Below, piece by piece: positions 26,786-36,070 of a stretch of 64,000 bases of DNA (the first letter of the stretch is position 1; each line of letters starts with the position of its first letter). Location: NCBI GenBank assembly GCA_905479195.1, contig CAJQLO010000002.1:1-64000 (forward strand), written 5' to 3'. Made by a program: the position numbers and the translations under genes. The notes below the pieces were generated by a model that had not been told where the DNA came from, did no database searches, and worked only from the letters and a program-made list of their open reading frames with translations. This stretch comes from an uncultured Gammaproteobacteria bacterium (GTDB taxonomy: Bacteria; Pseudomonadota; Gammaproteobacteria; GCA-002705445; GCA-002716945).

Positions 26786-28279
26786 TTATCTGGGCTGATA
26801 ATTTGGTGGTTCTTTCACTATTGTTACATCATGAACATGACTTTCTTGTTTTGCTGATGATGATATTTTTATAAATCGTGTTTTGCTTTGCATTGATGGT
26901 ATATCATTGCACCCTACATATCCCATACTTGATTTTAAACCGCCAGTTAGTTGATGCAATATGGTTTTCATTGTCCCCTTATATGGAACTCTGCCTTCAA
27001 TTCCTTCTGGTATAAGCTTTGATGATTTTTGCACTCCATCTTGAAAATATCTATCTTTTGACCCTTGTTGCATTGCGCCAATTGATCCCATTCCACGATA
27101 AGCCTTATATGTCCTGCCCTCGAAAAGCTCTACTTCACCAGGTGCTTCATCTGTGCCAGCCAGAAGACCTCCCAGCATTACACTATCTGCGCCTGCAGCT
27201 AATGCTTTAGCAATATCACCGGAGTATCTAATTCCTCCGTCCGCTATAATTGGTACTTTTTTATTCTTTGCAAACTTGGCAACATTCATGATAGCAGTTA
27301 ACTGAGGAACACCAATACCTGCAACTATTCTTGTTGTACATATCGATCCAGGGCCAATTCCAATCTTGATAGCGTCAGCACCGTTTGATATCAAATCTTT
27401 TGCGGCTTCTGCCGTAGCGATGTTACCAACAATTACTTCTTGATCAGGGAATTGTTTTTTAAGGTGCTTTAGCATTTTAATTACTAACTTTGAATGTCCA
27501 TGTGCAGTATCAATTACAATTACATCAGATTTTTGCTCTATAAGAGCTTCTGCTCTTTCTATTGAATCAATGCTCGTACTTATGGCTGCACCAACAAGCA
27601 GACTTCCAAACTTATCCTTAGAGGCATTTGGAAATGTTGTTGATTTCTGAATATCCTTAAAAGTAATCATTCCCTTTAACTCATTTTCTTTATTAGTTAT
27701 CAAAATTTTCTCAATTCTATTTGTTCTAAGAGCACTGATAACTTCGTCTTTTGTGTAATCTTCTTTGACTGTAATTAATCTTTCTTGTGGCGTCATGATT
27801 TCTGAAACTTTTAAATCTAAGTTGTCAACAAACCTAAGATCTCTATTCGTGACAATCCCGACAAGAATATTATTATCGACAATCGGAACACCTGATATAT
27901 TATATTTTTCCGTAATCTTATTGATTTCACCTATAGTCATTGAAGGAGAAGCAGTTACAGGATCACTTATAACCCCACTTTCATATTTTTTGACAAATCT
28001 AACTTGCTTAGCTTGTTCATCGATTGACATATTTTTATGAATAATACCAATTCCACCTTCTCCGGCCAGCGTGATTGCCATTTTAGATTCAGTAACGGTA
28101 TCCATAGCAGCCGATAGAATCGGTGTTTTTAATTCTATATTTTTAGTCAACTTAGTTGTTAATATGACTTCGGAGGGTAATATTTCAGAATATTGAGGCA
28201 CTAATAAAACATCATCAAATGCTAAGCCTTCTTCGCTTATAATGGAGTTAGATTTATTTGAATTTGTTGTATTTTCCAT
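26786..28279 (-). CDS. guaB: IMP dehydrogenase
   Basis: The 497-aa protein is a TIM barrel interrupted by two CBS domains (about residues 100-215). The catalytic cysteine lies in [11 protein letters not shown] near 305, and the flap Arg-Tyr region appears as EGRVPYKG near 425. It oxidises IMP to XMP, the first step to GMP. It heads guaBA and is divergent from xseA, the standard gammaproteobacterial arrangement. A TATAAT at 28308-28303 on the minus strand could be its -10 box; no -35 stands out. Confidence 0.97.
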   Translation of the reverse strand: MENTTNSNKSNSIISEEGLAFDDVLLVPQYSEILPSEVILTTKLTKNIELKTPILSAAMDTVTESKMAITLAGEGGIGIIHKNMSIDEQAKQVRFVKKYESGVISDPVTASPSMTIGEINKITEKYNISGVPIVDNNILVGIVTNRDLRFVDNLDLKVSEIMTPQERLITVKEDYTKDEVISALRTNRIEKILITNKENELKGMITFKDIQKSTTFPNASKDKFGSLLVGAAISTSIDSIERAEALIEQKSDVIVIDTAHGHSKLVIKMLKHLKKQFPDQEVIVGNIATAEAAKDLISNGADAIKIGIGPGSICTTRIVAGIGVPQLTAIMNVAKFAKNKKVPIIADGGIRYSGDIAKALAAGADSVMLGGLLAGTDEAPGEVELFEGRTYKAYRGMGSIGAMQQGSKDRYFQDGVQKSSKLIPEGIEGRVPYKGTMKTILHQLTGGLKSSMGYVGCNDIPSMQSKTRFIKISSSAKQESHVHDVTIVKEPPNYQPR

Positions 28280-28330
28280 TCTATATTATACATATTAAAG
28301 CTATTATAGGAAATACTAAAATTAAAAAAT

Positions 28331-29668
28331 ATGAAGATATTCAGCATAGAAGAATTAAATGGCACTCTAAAGGGTTTGATAGTAAACCACTTCAGCTACC
28401 CTATTACAGTTAAAGGGGAAATTTCAAATGCAAGTAAACCAATAAATGGGCACCAATACTTCAAATTGAGTGATGAGAGTGGTTTTAGCAAACATAGTAT
28501 TAAGTGTATGATCTGGAAAGGTACATCACAACAAATAGTGAGAGAGTATGAAAGCCAAGAAGTTTTAGTCACAGGTAAAGTCACTATGTATGAAGCTACT
28601 GGAGAGAGCCAAATACAGGTTACTGAGATTAAAGAGTATGGTGAAGGTGCGTTAAAAAAAGCTATTGAAGATACACGCATAAAATTAGAGAAAGAAGGTT
28701 TATTTGAACATAAAAAACCATTACCACGATATCCTAAAAACATAGGCTTGATTACATCTCCAGATAGTCATGCCCTGCATGATGTTTGCTCAAAACTCAA
28801 GTCAAGGTTTCCTATCAGCGATATAATTATATACCCAAGTCTAGTTCAAGGAAAATATGCTCCAGAAAATATTATTAAACAAATAATTAGATGTAATAAG
28901 GATAAAGATGTGGATGTGATTTTACTGATAAGGGGCGGTGGCTCACTAGAAGATCTAATGGCATTTAATGATGAGAAGCTAGCACGTGAAATATATGCTT
29001 CCAAGCTACCGATAGTTACTGGAATTGGCCATCAACCAGATATTACAATTGCAGATTATGTGGCTGATATTTCAATGGAAACACCGACTGCTGCTGCTGT
29101 TCATATAACTCCAGATCAATTTGAATTATTACAAAGAATAAATGATGCGGAAGAACAAATTAAAAACATCACGCAGCTGAACATACAAAATAAAAAAGAG
29201 ATTCTTGTGGGTAATATCATGAAAATACAAAATTATAACCCCTCCAGAATGATCAATAACTTTAAAGATATTAGAGAAAATATAGATAAAAAATATCATA
29301 ATATAGTAAAAGTTATTGTAAATGAATTAACTGCTAAATCTGAATATCAGTTTGTTAGAATAAAGCAGACTAAAAATATACTAACTGAAAAAATTACCAC
29401 AGCGATTAGATTTCAGAAAAATGTTGTTGGTGAAATGAATCAAAAAATGGAAAATCTAATTAATAACCAAATAAATATATGCAAGACATTAACAAATGCA
29501 TTATTATTATCTAATCCTCTAGAAATATTAAAAAAAGGATACTCTATAATTAGAGATTCTGGGGGGAAAATAGTTAAAAGTAAGCATGATTTAGAGAAAA
29601 TACAATCATTTAGCGCAGAATTTAAAGATGGTGTAGCTAAGATAAAAAAACCAGTTAGTATTAAATAA
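28331..29668 (+). CDS. xseA: exodeoxyribonuclease VII large subunit
   Basis: The 445-aa protein has an N-terminal OB fold (about 1-100), a central catalytic domain with IGLITSPDSHALHDV near 139 and RGGGSLEDLMAFNDE near 200, GIGHQPDITIADYVAD near 235-250, then a long coiled-coil region (about 260-400). With XseB it degrades single-stranded DNA. XseB is not in the window. Divergent from guaBA as in related genomes. Confidence 0.94.
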   Translation: MKIFSIEELNGTLKGLIVNHFSYPITVKGEISNASKPINGHQYFKLSDESGFSKHSIKCMIWKGTSQQIVREYESQEVLVTGKVTMYEATGESQIQVTEIKEYGEGALKKAIEDTRIKLEKEGLFEHKKPLPRYPKNIGLITSPDSHALHDVCSKLKSRFPISDIIIYPSLVQGKYAPENIIKQIIRCNKDKDVDVILLIRGGGSLEDLMAFNDEKLAREIYASKLPIVTGIGHQPDITIADYVADISMETPTAAAVHITPDQFELLQRINDAEEQIKNITQLNIQNKKEILVGNIMKIQNYNPSRMINNFKDIRENIDKKYHNIVKVIVNELTAKSEYQFVRIKQTKNILTEKITTAIRFQKNVVGEMNQKMENLINNQINICKTLTNALLLSNPLEILKKGYSIIRDSGGKIVKSKHDLEKIQSFSAEFKDGVAKIKKPVSIK

Positions 29669-29733
29669 AAAATGTCTTGCTATAAACTAAATGTCGATGC
29701 AGAATATCAAATTAACCAATCATCTTTAATTAT

Positions 29734-30162
29734 ATGAAAAAAGATCTATCAAAGTTTTTAGAGTTTAAGCCATACAAGCCAGCAAAAGGTGAAAAATATA
29801 TGGCATCTAAGCAAATCACGCATTTCAAGATAATTTTAGTGAAATGGAAAGAATTACTTGTGAAAGAAGCAGATAAAACAATGGCTCATATGAAGAATGA
29901 TTCAACTAAACTTGCAGACCCAAATGATGCTGCAACTCAAGAAGAAGAGTTTAGGTTAGAACTTAGAACAAGAGATAGAGAAAGAAAACTTATTAGAAAA
30001 ATAGATCAAGCTCTTCAGAGAGTGGATGATGGTTTTTATGGCTTTTGCGAAGATACTGGTGAGCCTATTGGAATAAAAAGGTTGGAAGCTAGACCAATAG
30101 CAACATTATGTATAGAAGCTCAAGAAAGACATGAAAGAATGGAAAAAACTCAGGTAGACTAA
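29734..30162 (+). CDS. dksA: RNA polymerase-binding factor DksA, C-T-C-A finger
   Basis: The 142-aa protein has the DksA coiled coil with the tip Asp62, Asp65 and Ala67 in ADPNDAA, which act in the RNA polymerase secondary channel with ppGpp. The C-terminal zinc finger keeps only two of four cysteines: Cys105 and Cys126 remain, while the partners are Thr108 (FCEDTG) and Ala129 (LCIEAQ). This C-T-C-A pattern is that of zinc-independent DksA2-type proteins. It sits between xseA and acs on the plus strand, with a 65-bp leader to xseA. Confidence 0.92.
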   Translation: MKKDLSKFLEFKPYKPAKGEKYMASKQITHFKIILVKWKELLVKEADKTMAHMKNDSTKLADPNDAATQEEEFRLELRTRDRERKLIRKIDQALQRVDDGFYGFCEDTGEPIGIKRLEARPIATLCIEAQERHERMEKTQVD

Positions 30163-30181
30163 CAGCTTTCATATTTTCATT

Positions 30182-32128
30182 ATGAAAAATATAGAATCTA
30201 AATTAATTGAATCAAGACAATATAAGCCAGATATTGAGTTTTCAAAAAAATCTAACTTAAACCCAAGCCTCTTAAAAAAACTAAATTCTTTATATAAAAA
30301 TAATCCGGATGAATTCTGGTCTAGTCTTGCTAAGAAAGAGATTCAATGGATTAAAGGTTTTAAATCTATCTGTACTGGAGATGCTCCGTTCTATGAATGG
30401 TTTAAAGAAGGCAAGTTAAATATTTCAGAAAACTGTCTAGATAGACATATAAATAAAAATAAAAAAGCAATAATTCATATTGCAGAGAATAATCAAAAAA
30501 AAATAATATCATATGATGAGCTTTATATATTAGTAAATAATTTTTCATATGCATTAAAGCAGATAGGTTTGAAAAAAGGAGATCGGGTTGTAATATATAT
30601 GCCTACCATCCCAGAATCAATTATAGCAATGCAATCATGTGCAAGATTAGGGTTGATTCACTCGGTGGTATTTGCTGGGTTTTCATCTGAGTCTTTAAAA
30701 AATAGAATAAATGATTGTGGGGCAAAGGTTGTCATTACCGTTGATTCGTTTATGAGAAATGGAAAAATAATTAACTCCAAAGCTATTGTTGATGAAGCTC
30801 TAATAAATACAAGCTGCCCGAGTATCAATAAATGCCTAATATATAAAAATCTTGGAACAGAAATAAATTTGAATGATAGAGATTTATGGTGGCATGAAAT
30901 ATTACCTTCCAAAAGAAAGATTGTTAAGCCTGAAGCAATGTCCTCAGAAGATTTATTATTTATACTTTATACCTCAGGATCAACAGGTAAACCTAAAGGG
31001 ATTATTCATAGTACAGCAGGTTATTTACTTAATTGTATAATTACAAATAAATGGGTTTTTGACTTAAAAGATAATGATATTTTCTGGTGTACTGCTGATA
31101 TAGGATGGATAACAGGTCATAGTTATGTTGTTTATGGTCCTTTGGCAACAGGGGCGACAATTCTCATATATGATGGTGCCCCAACATTTCCAAAACCTGA
31201 TCGATTCTGGGATATTATAGAAAAGAATAAGGTTACTATTTTTTATACAGCACCTACAGCAATAAGGACATTAATGAAGCTGGGTGAAGATTTACCAGAA
31301 AAATATGATTTAAGCTCATTAAGATTGCTTGGAACAGTTGGTGAGCCAATTAATCCAAAAGCATGGATATGGTACCAACTAAAGATAGGTAATAATAGAT
31401 GCCCCATTGTTGATACATGGTGGCAAACTGAAACAGGAGCTAATATGATTGCTCCAATTCCTGGTATTACACATACAACCCCTGGGACATGTACTCAGCC
31501 TTTGCCTGGTATAGAAATAGGTATAGTAGATGAAGATGGAAATGATATTAATGAAGTTAATCAAGGTGGTAATCTTGTCATAAAGAAACCATGGCCATCA
31601 ATGTTGAGAGGGATATGGGGTGACAAAAAAAGATACTTAGACACCTATTGGAAAAAGTATAACAATAATTTTTATATAACTGGGGATACTGCGAGAAAAG
31701 ATGCGTATGGCAATATATGGATAATGGGAAGATCAGATGATGTGGTAAATATCTCTGGGCACAGACTAGGAACCATGGAAATCGAATCAGCAATAGTCTC
31801 TCATGAGTATGTAGCAGAAGCAGCCGTTGTTAGTTATAAACATGAAATTAAAGGCGAAGCAATTCATGCTTTTGTTACGCTTAAAAATAATTTTATAAAT
31901 TATAACAGTGTTGAATTTTCTGGTGAGTTAAAAGCATGGGTTAAGAAGAAAATTGGATCTATCGCTAAACCTGAAAGAATTTCATTTTCTGATTCCCTAC
32001 CTAAAACTAGATCTGGAAAAATTATGCGTAGACTTCTTAGAAATATTGCTCGTGGAGAAGATGTTACTGGAGATACTTCCACTTTAGAAAACGAAAGTAT
32101 ACTTGATCAATTGAAAAATATTCTATAA
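30182..32128 (+). CDS. acs: acetyl-CoA synthetase
   Basis: The 648-aa enzyme makes acetyl-CoA from acetate, ATP and CoA. It has the AMP-binding loop YTSGSTGKPKG near residue 264, the DTWWQTETGA motif near 412 and the C-terminal catalytic lysine in KTRSGKIMRR near 605, the site commonly controlled by acetylation. N-terminal ACAS domain is present (WFKEGKLNISENCLDRH). Length matches the family (652). It lies 19 bp after dksA. Other short acyl-CoA synthetases (propionyl) are possible but the fit to Acs is close. Confidence 0.92.
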   Translation: MKNIESKLIESRQYKPDIEFSKKSNLNPSLLKKLNSLYKNNPDEFWSSLAKKEIQWIKGFKSICTGDAPFYEWFKEGKLNISENCLDRHINKNKKAIIHIAENNQKKIISYDELYILVNNFSYALKQIGLKKGDRVVIYMPTIPESIIAMQSCARLGLIHSVVFAGFSSESLKNRINDCGAKVVITVDSFMRNGKIINSKAIVDEALINTSCPSINKCLIYKNLGTEINLNDRDLWWHEILPSKRKIVKPEAMSSEDLLFILYTSGSTGKPKGIIHSTAGYLLNCIITNKWVFDLKDNDIFWCTADIGWITGHSYVVYGPLATGATILIYDGAPTFPKPDRFWDIIEKNKVTIFYTAPTAIRTLMKLGEDLPEKYDLSSLRLLGTVGEPINPKAWIWYQLKIGNNRCPIVDTWWQTETGANMIAPIPGITHTTPGTCTQPLPGIEIGIVDEDGNDINEVNQGGNLVIKKPWPSMLRGIWGDKKRYLDTYWKKYNNNFYITGDTARKDAYGNIWIMGRSDDVVNISGHRLGTMEIESAIVSHEYVAEAAVVSYKHEIKGEAIHAFVTLKNNFINYNSVEFSGELKAWVKKKIGSIAKPERISFSDSLPKTRSGKIMRRLLRNIARGEDVTGDTSTLENESILDQLKNIL

Positions 32129-32156
32129 AAAAAGGTCATACAAAATTGCATGACCT
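32127..32156 (-). terminator. intrinsic terminator of the rimP-pnp-S1 operon
   Basis: AGGTCAT (32133-32139) pairs with ATGACCT (32150-32156). Read on the minus strand the hairpin is followed by seven T, so it ends the minus-strand operon whose last gene stops at 32192. On the plus strand it immediately follows the acs stop but has a weak T tract, so it may serve both directions. Confidence 0.75.
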
Positions 32157-32191
32157 AAATTTAAACTATATAGATAATTTAATATAAAAAA

Positions 32192-32431
32192 TTAGTCTAT
32201 ATCTTTCATTGTTAGTTTAACGCGGCCTTGACCATCAATATCAAGTACTTTAACTTGAACATCGTCGCCTTCTGCCATAACGTCTCTAACATTATTTACT
32301 CTTTCATCACTGATTTGTGAAATATGGACTAAACCATCTTTTCCTGGAAGAATGTTTACAAATGCACCATACTCCATAATTTTTTTCACTTTACCAGTAT
32401 ATACTTTACCTATTTCTACTCCGTCGCTCAT
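32192..32431 (-). CDS. free-standing S1 RNA-binding domain protein
   Basis: The 79-aa protein is a single S1 domain: [35 protein letters not shown] and [11 protein letters not shown] in order. It closely repeats the C-terminal S1 domain of the adjacent PNPase: over the 67 residues from GKV to the KDI end I count about 50 identical. It therefore looks like a tandem duplication of the 3' end of pnp that became its own gene. It follows pnp by 20 bp with an AAAGAGGA Shine-Dalgarno (minus strand, about 32441-32448) and precedes the operon terminator. Role unknown; RNA binding is expected. Confidence 0.85.
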   Translation of the reverse strand: MSDGVEIGKVYTGKVKKIMEYGAFVNILPGKDGLVHISQISDERVNNVRDVMAEGDDVQVKVLDIDGQGRVKLTMKDID

Positions 32432-32451
32432 ACTATCCTCTTTTGTTTACG

Positions 32452-34521
32452 TTAGTTTTCTATGTCCTTCATTGTAAGTTTCACTCTGCCCTGTTTATCA
32501 ACTTCAAGAACTTTGACTTTTACAACATCGCCCTCAGACAAAACATCACTAACATTATTGACTCTTTCCTGACTAATTTGTGAAATATGCACCAAGCCAT
32601 CTTGATTTGGTGTAATACTTACAAACGCGCCAAAATCCATTATCTTCACAACTTTACCTTCATAAATTTTATTTATTTGAGGCCCTGCTGTTATTTCTTC
32701 AATCATAGATTTAGCATGATCACTAATTGTCTGATCGGTTGCTGCAATCTTAATCACACCATCATCATTAATATCAATTACGGCTCCTGTAGCCTCAACT
32801 ATCGACCTGATAACAGCTCCGCCTTTTCCTATGACTGCAGCTATTTTAGATGGGTCTATTTTAACATGAGTATATCTTGGTGCATATTCAGACATATCTT
32901 CTTTCGGCTTACTAATGACTTTTGCCATTTCAACAAGAATATGTAACCTTGCCTCCTTAGCTTGTACTAATGCTTGAGACATAATTTCTGAAGTTATTCC
33001 ATCGACCTTAATATCCATTTGCAACGCATTTATACCAGCTTCTGTGCCAGCTACTTTAAAGTCCATATCACCTAAATGATCTTCATCTCCAAGAATATCT
33101 GTTAATACGACAAATTTATCACCTTCTTTAACTAAACCCATTGCTATGCCTGCAACCGGTGCAGTTATTGGAACTCCTGCATCCATCATAGCCAAACTTG
33201 AGCCACATACTGATGCCATTGAACTTGAACCATTAGATTCCATTATTTCTGAGACAACTCTTATCGTATAAGGGAAGTCTTCTAAAGAAGGCATCACAGC
33301 TTGCACACCACGTCGAGCTAATTTACCATGACCTATTTCTCTTCTTTTTGGTGAACCAATAAATCCAATCTCTCCTACTGAGTATGGAGGGAAGTTATAA
33401 TGGAATATAAATGGCTCATCAATTCTTCCATTTAAAGAATCAATCATTTGAGCATCTTTATTAGTTCCAAGAGTAGTTACCACAAGTGCTTGCGTCTCTC
33501 CTCTAGTAAATAGAGCAGATCCATGAGTCCTCGGTAAAACACCAATTTTGACATCAATTGCTCTTACAGTTGAACTATCTCTTCCGTCAATTCTTTTTTC
33601 ACCTGCAATAATTCTATCTCTAACAATGCTTTTTTGTGCTTTAGAATAATAAGAAAGGATATCTGACTCATTATCAGATTCTTCATTGAGCTCATTTGCT
33701 AAAATTTCTTCTTTAATTTTAGATAATGACTCATTACGATCTTGTTTCTTTATTATTGAATATGCTTCTGAAATTTTATCTTTGTATTTATCTTTAAGAG
33801 ACATATAAGCAGCGTCATCCATTTTTTCAGGATTCCACTCAAGCTTATCTACGCCAACCTCAGCAGTAAACTCATCAATAGCTTTAATTATAGTCTGCAT
33901 TTGCTCATGACCATATTTAACAGCACCTAACATTATATCTTCACTAAGCTCTTTGGCTTCTGACTCTACCATCATAACTGCACTTTCAGTTCCTGCTACA
34001 GTTAAGTCTAATAGTGATGTCTTTAATTCTGGAGTTCTTGGGTTTAATAAATAATTTTCTCCATCATAACCAACTTTAACAGCACCCAAAGTTCCATTAA
34101 ATGGTAAACCTGAAAGTTTAACGGCCACTGATGATGCAATAAGTGCTGGGACTTCTGGATCAACATCTGGATTATATGATATCAAAGTAACTACAAGTTG
34201 AACTTCTCTTTTATAAGAAGAGTCAAACAACGGTCTTAATGGTCTATCAATTAATCTACTAATAAGTGTTTCTTTTTCTGAAGGTCTTCCTTCTCTTTTA
34301 AAAAAACCGCCTGGAATCTTTCCCGCAGCATATGTTTTTTCATTATAATTAACTGTTAGCGGAAAAAAATCTCTATCGCTATCTTGTTTAGCTGCAACGA
34401 GTGTTGCTAAAATAACTGTTCCTTCTATATCTACTATTACTGATGCGTCTGTTTGTTTTGCAATCTGTCCTGTTTCAATCTTTACAGATTGACTTCCTAA
34501 ATCAAATATTTTTGTATGCAT
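32452..34521 (-). CDS. pnp: polyribonucleotide nucleotidyltransferase
   Basis: The 689-aa PNPase has two RNase PH domains (about 1-225 and 310-545) joined by a helical domain, then a KH domain with [12 protein letters not shown] near 563-574 and a C-terminal S1 domain (about 618-689). It degrades RNA 3' to 5' with phosphate and is part of the degradosome. It follows rpsO by 7 bp. No RNase III-type leader hairpin, as used for autoregulation in E. coli, fits in so short a gap. Confidence 0.96.
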   Translation of the reverse strand: MHTKIFDLGSQSVKIETGQIAKQTDASVIVDIEGTVILATLVAAKQDSDRDFFPLTVNYNEKTYAAGKIPGGFFKREGRPSEKETLISRLIDRPLRPLFDSSYKREVQLVVTLISYNPDVDPEVPALIASSVAVKLSGLPFNGTLGAVKVGYDGENYLLNPRTPELKTSLLDLTVAGTESAVMMVESEAKELSEDIMLGAVKYGHEQMQTIIKAIDEFTAEVGVDKLEWNPEKMDDAAYMSLKDKYKDKISEAYSIIKKQDRNESLSKIKEEILANELNEESDNESDILSYYSKAQKSIVRDRIIAGEKRIDGRDSSTVRAIDVKIGVLPRTHGSALFTRGETQALVVTTLGTNKDAQMIDSLNGRIDEPFIFHYNFPPYSVGEIGFIGSPKRREIGHGKLARRGVQAVMPSLEDFPYTIRVVSEIMESNGSSSMASVCGSSLAMMDAGVPITAPVAGIAMGLVKEGDKFVVLTDILGDEDHLGDMDFKVAGTEAGINALQMDIKVDGITSEIMSQALVQAKEARLHILVEMAKVISKPKEDMSEYAPRYTHVKIDPSKIAAVIGKGGAVIRSIVEATGAVIDINDDGVIKIAATDQTISDHAKSMIEEITAGPQINKIYEGKVVKIMDFGAFVSITPNQDGLVHISQISQERVNNVSDVLSEGDVVKVKVLEVDKQGRVKLTMKDIEN

Positions 34522-34528
34522 TTATTTT

Positions 34529-34798
34529 TTACTTCCTTAATCCCAATTGTTTAATAAGGTTCTCATATCCTGAGATATCTTTCTTTTTAAGATATTTGAT
34601 TAGAGACCTTCTTTTCATGACCATTTTGAGTAGTCCACGCTTAGAATGGACATCTTTTGAGTTTTTCGAAAAATGGTCTGATAAACTATTGATATTTGCC
34701 GTAAGCAATGCAATTTGAACTTCACTAGAACCGCAATCATTCGCGGATTTCCCATATTTTTTTACTATCTCTTCTTTGACACTATTGTCCAAAGCCAT
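34529..34798 (-). CDS. rpsO: 30S ribosomal protein S15
   Basis: I choose the ATG at 34798 (MALDNSV), which gives 89 aa, the family's exact length, and has GGAG six bases upstream. An ATG at 34810 would add four residues (MEKF) and remove the Shine-Dalgarno from the leader. The sequence has the S15 core [11 protein letters not shown] and [12 protein letters not shown]15 binds 16S rRNA early in 30S assembly. A hairpin upstream (34813-34831) may be an autoregulatory site. Confidence 0.95.
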   Translation of the reverse strand: MALDNSVKEEIVKKYGKSANDCGSSEVQIALLTANINSLSDHFSKNSKDVHSKRGLLKMVMKRRSLIKYLKKKDISGYENLIKQLGLRK

Positions 34799-34812
34799 AA
34801 ACTTCTCCATTA

Positions 34813-34831
34813 ATGACAGTTATTCTATCAT
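34813..34831 (-). promoter_or_regulatory. hairpin in the rpsO leader, possible S15 autoregulatory site
   Basis: On the minus strand ATGATAG (34831-34825) and CTGTCAT (34819-34813) form a seven-pair stem with one T-G pair and loop AATAA, ending just before the rpsO Shine-Dalgarno. S15 is known to repress its own mRNA through varied leader structures that carry G-U/G-C pairs. Inference. Confidence 0.35.
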
Positions 34832-34853
34832 CTGTTTGTAGTAATACAATCCT

Positions 34854-35726
34854 TTATTTATTAAAGTTTATTAATCTTTTAGGGTAAATATAACCATTAA
34901 CTACTCTTCCTATACCTAAAAGATTATTTTCTTTATCTTTAATAGCAATTTCTTCATAATTCTCGCTATAAGTTGTTGAAACAGGCTGTCCACTATTGAT
35001 TTTCAAGGTTTCAAATTCATTTATTATTGCTGACTTTACATGACTCAACATGTCATTAATATGTATTATATTTTCAATATTATTAGATAAACCATCTAAC
35101 GTAACCATCTGATTTTCTAAAAAATGTCCAATACGTAGTCTTCTGAGATCTTTTGTATATGCCCCAGTATTAAGTTTTTCACCAATCATTTCAATAAGGG
35201 TTCGTATATAAGTACCTTTACTACAAGTAATATTTAAGCATAACTCGTCTTCTTTGTATGAAATTAATTTTATGTCGATAATATTAATCTCTCTGGCATC
35301 CCTTTCTATGCTTATTCCTTTTCTTGCTAAATCATATAATTTAACTCCATTCACTTTAAGACCACTATACATTGGAGGAATTTGTTTTTGTTTGCCTATG
35401 AAACTTTTAAGCACTCCTTGAATAAGTATATTTTGCAGCTTAAATGGATTATTTTTTTGAGTTCTTGTGATGTCCCCTTCCCCGTCACCTGTTGTGCTAA
35501 TTAATCCTAATTTTGCTATTGCTTGATATTCTTTTTCGTAAGATTCAATGTATTTTGCTAACTTCGTGCCTTCGTTTAAAACAATTGGTAACATGCCAGA
35601 TGCTAAAGGATCAAGTATTCCAACTATCCCTGCTTTTTTCACAGATAATTCTCTCTTGATAATGCTTAACGCTCTATTAGATGTAATATTTTTAGGTTTA
35701 TCTAAAAGTAGAGTCCCATGAATCAT
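34854..35726 (-). CDS. truB: tRNA pseudouridine-55 synthase
   Basis: The 290-aa protein has the catalytic aspartate in GILDPLASGMLP near residues 36-47, the YQAIAKLG motif near 68 and CSKGTYIRTLIEMIG near 168. It makes pseudouridine 55 in the T loop of tRNAs. The order rbfA-truB-rpsO is conserved in the family of operons. It follows rbfA by 3 bp. Confidence 0.95.
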   Translation of the reverse strand: MIHGTLLLDKPKNITSNRALSIIKRELSVKKAGIVGILDPLASGMLPIVLNEGTKLAKYIESYEKEYQAIAKLGLISTTGDGEGDITRTQKNNPFKLQNILIQGVLKSFIGKQKQIPPMYSGLKVNGVKLYDLARKGISIERDAREINIIDIKLISYKEDELCLNITCSKGTYIRTLIEMIGEKLNTGAYTKDLRRLRIGHFLENQMVTLDGLSNNIENIIHINDMLSHVKSAIINEFETLKINSGQPVSTTYSENYEEIAIKDKENNLLGIGRVVNGYIYPKRLINFNK

Positions 35727-35729
35727 AGC

Positions 35730-36065
35730 TTATATTTCAGAATCACTTTTTAGAATATTTTCAATTCTTTCACTACGCTCAGCGGTATCATCATAGGTAA
35801 ATCTTATTGACGGCAACCGTTTCAAATGGATGCTTTTAGATAATTGTTTTCTTATAAATCCAGATGCTTTATTTAACTCAATACTAATCTTTTCATTATC
35901 TTTGCTCAGCGATGTGAAGTAAATTTCTGAGTATCTTAAATCTTTACTCACTTTAACTTCAGAGATAGTTACAGATTTTATAATAGGGTTTTGAATATCT
36001 TTTATCAGCAACAGAGCTATTTCTTTGTGTAGTAAATCTTGCACTTTAAAAAGTCTATTCGTCAT
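35730..36065 (-). CDS. rbfA: ribosome-binding factor A
   Basis: The 111-aa single KH-fold protein has the RbfA pattern: N-terminal helix with LLHKEIALLLIKDIQNP, the VSKDLRYSEIYFTS strand and the C-terminal LPSIRFTYDDTAERSERI. It binds the 30S subunit during late maturation of the 16S rRNA 5' end. It is 5 bp after infB and 3 bp before truB. Confidence 0.94.
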   Translation of the reverse strand: MTNRLFKVQDLLHKEIALLLIKDIQNPIIKSVTISEVKVSKDLRYSEIYFTSLSKDNEKISIELNKASGFIRKQLSKSIHLKRLPSIRFTYDDTAERSERIENILKSDSEI

Positions 36066-36070
36066 AATTA

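Noticed and set aside
32133-32156. Terminator dedicated to acs
   Set aside because: The run of seven T follows the hairpin only on the minus strand; on the plus strand the T tract is weak.
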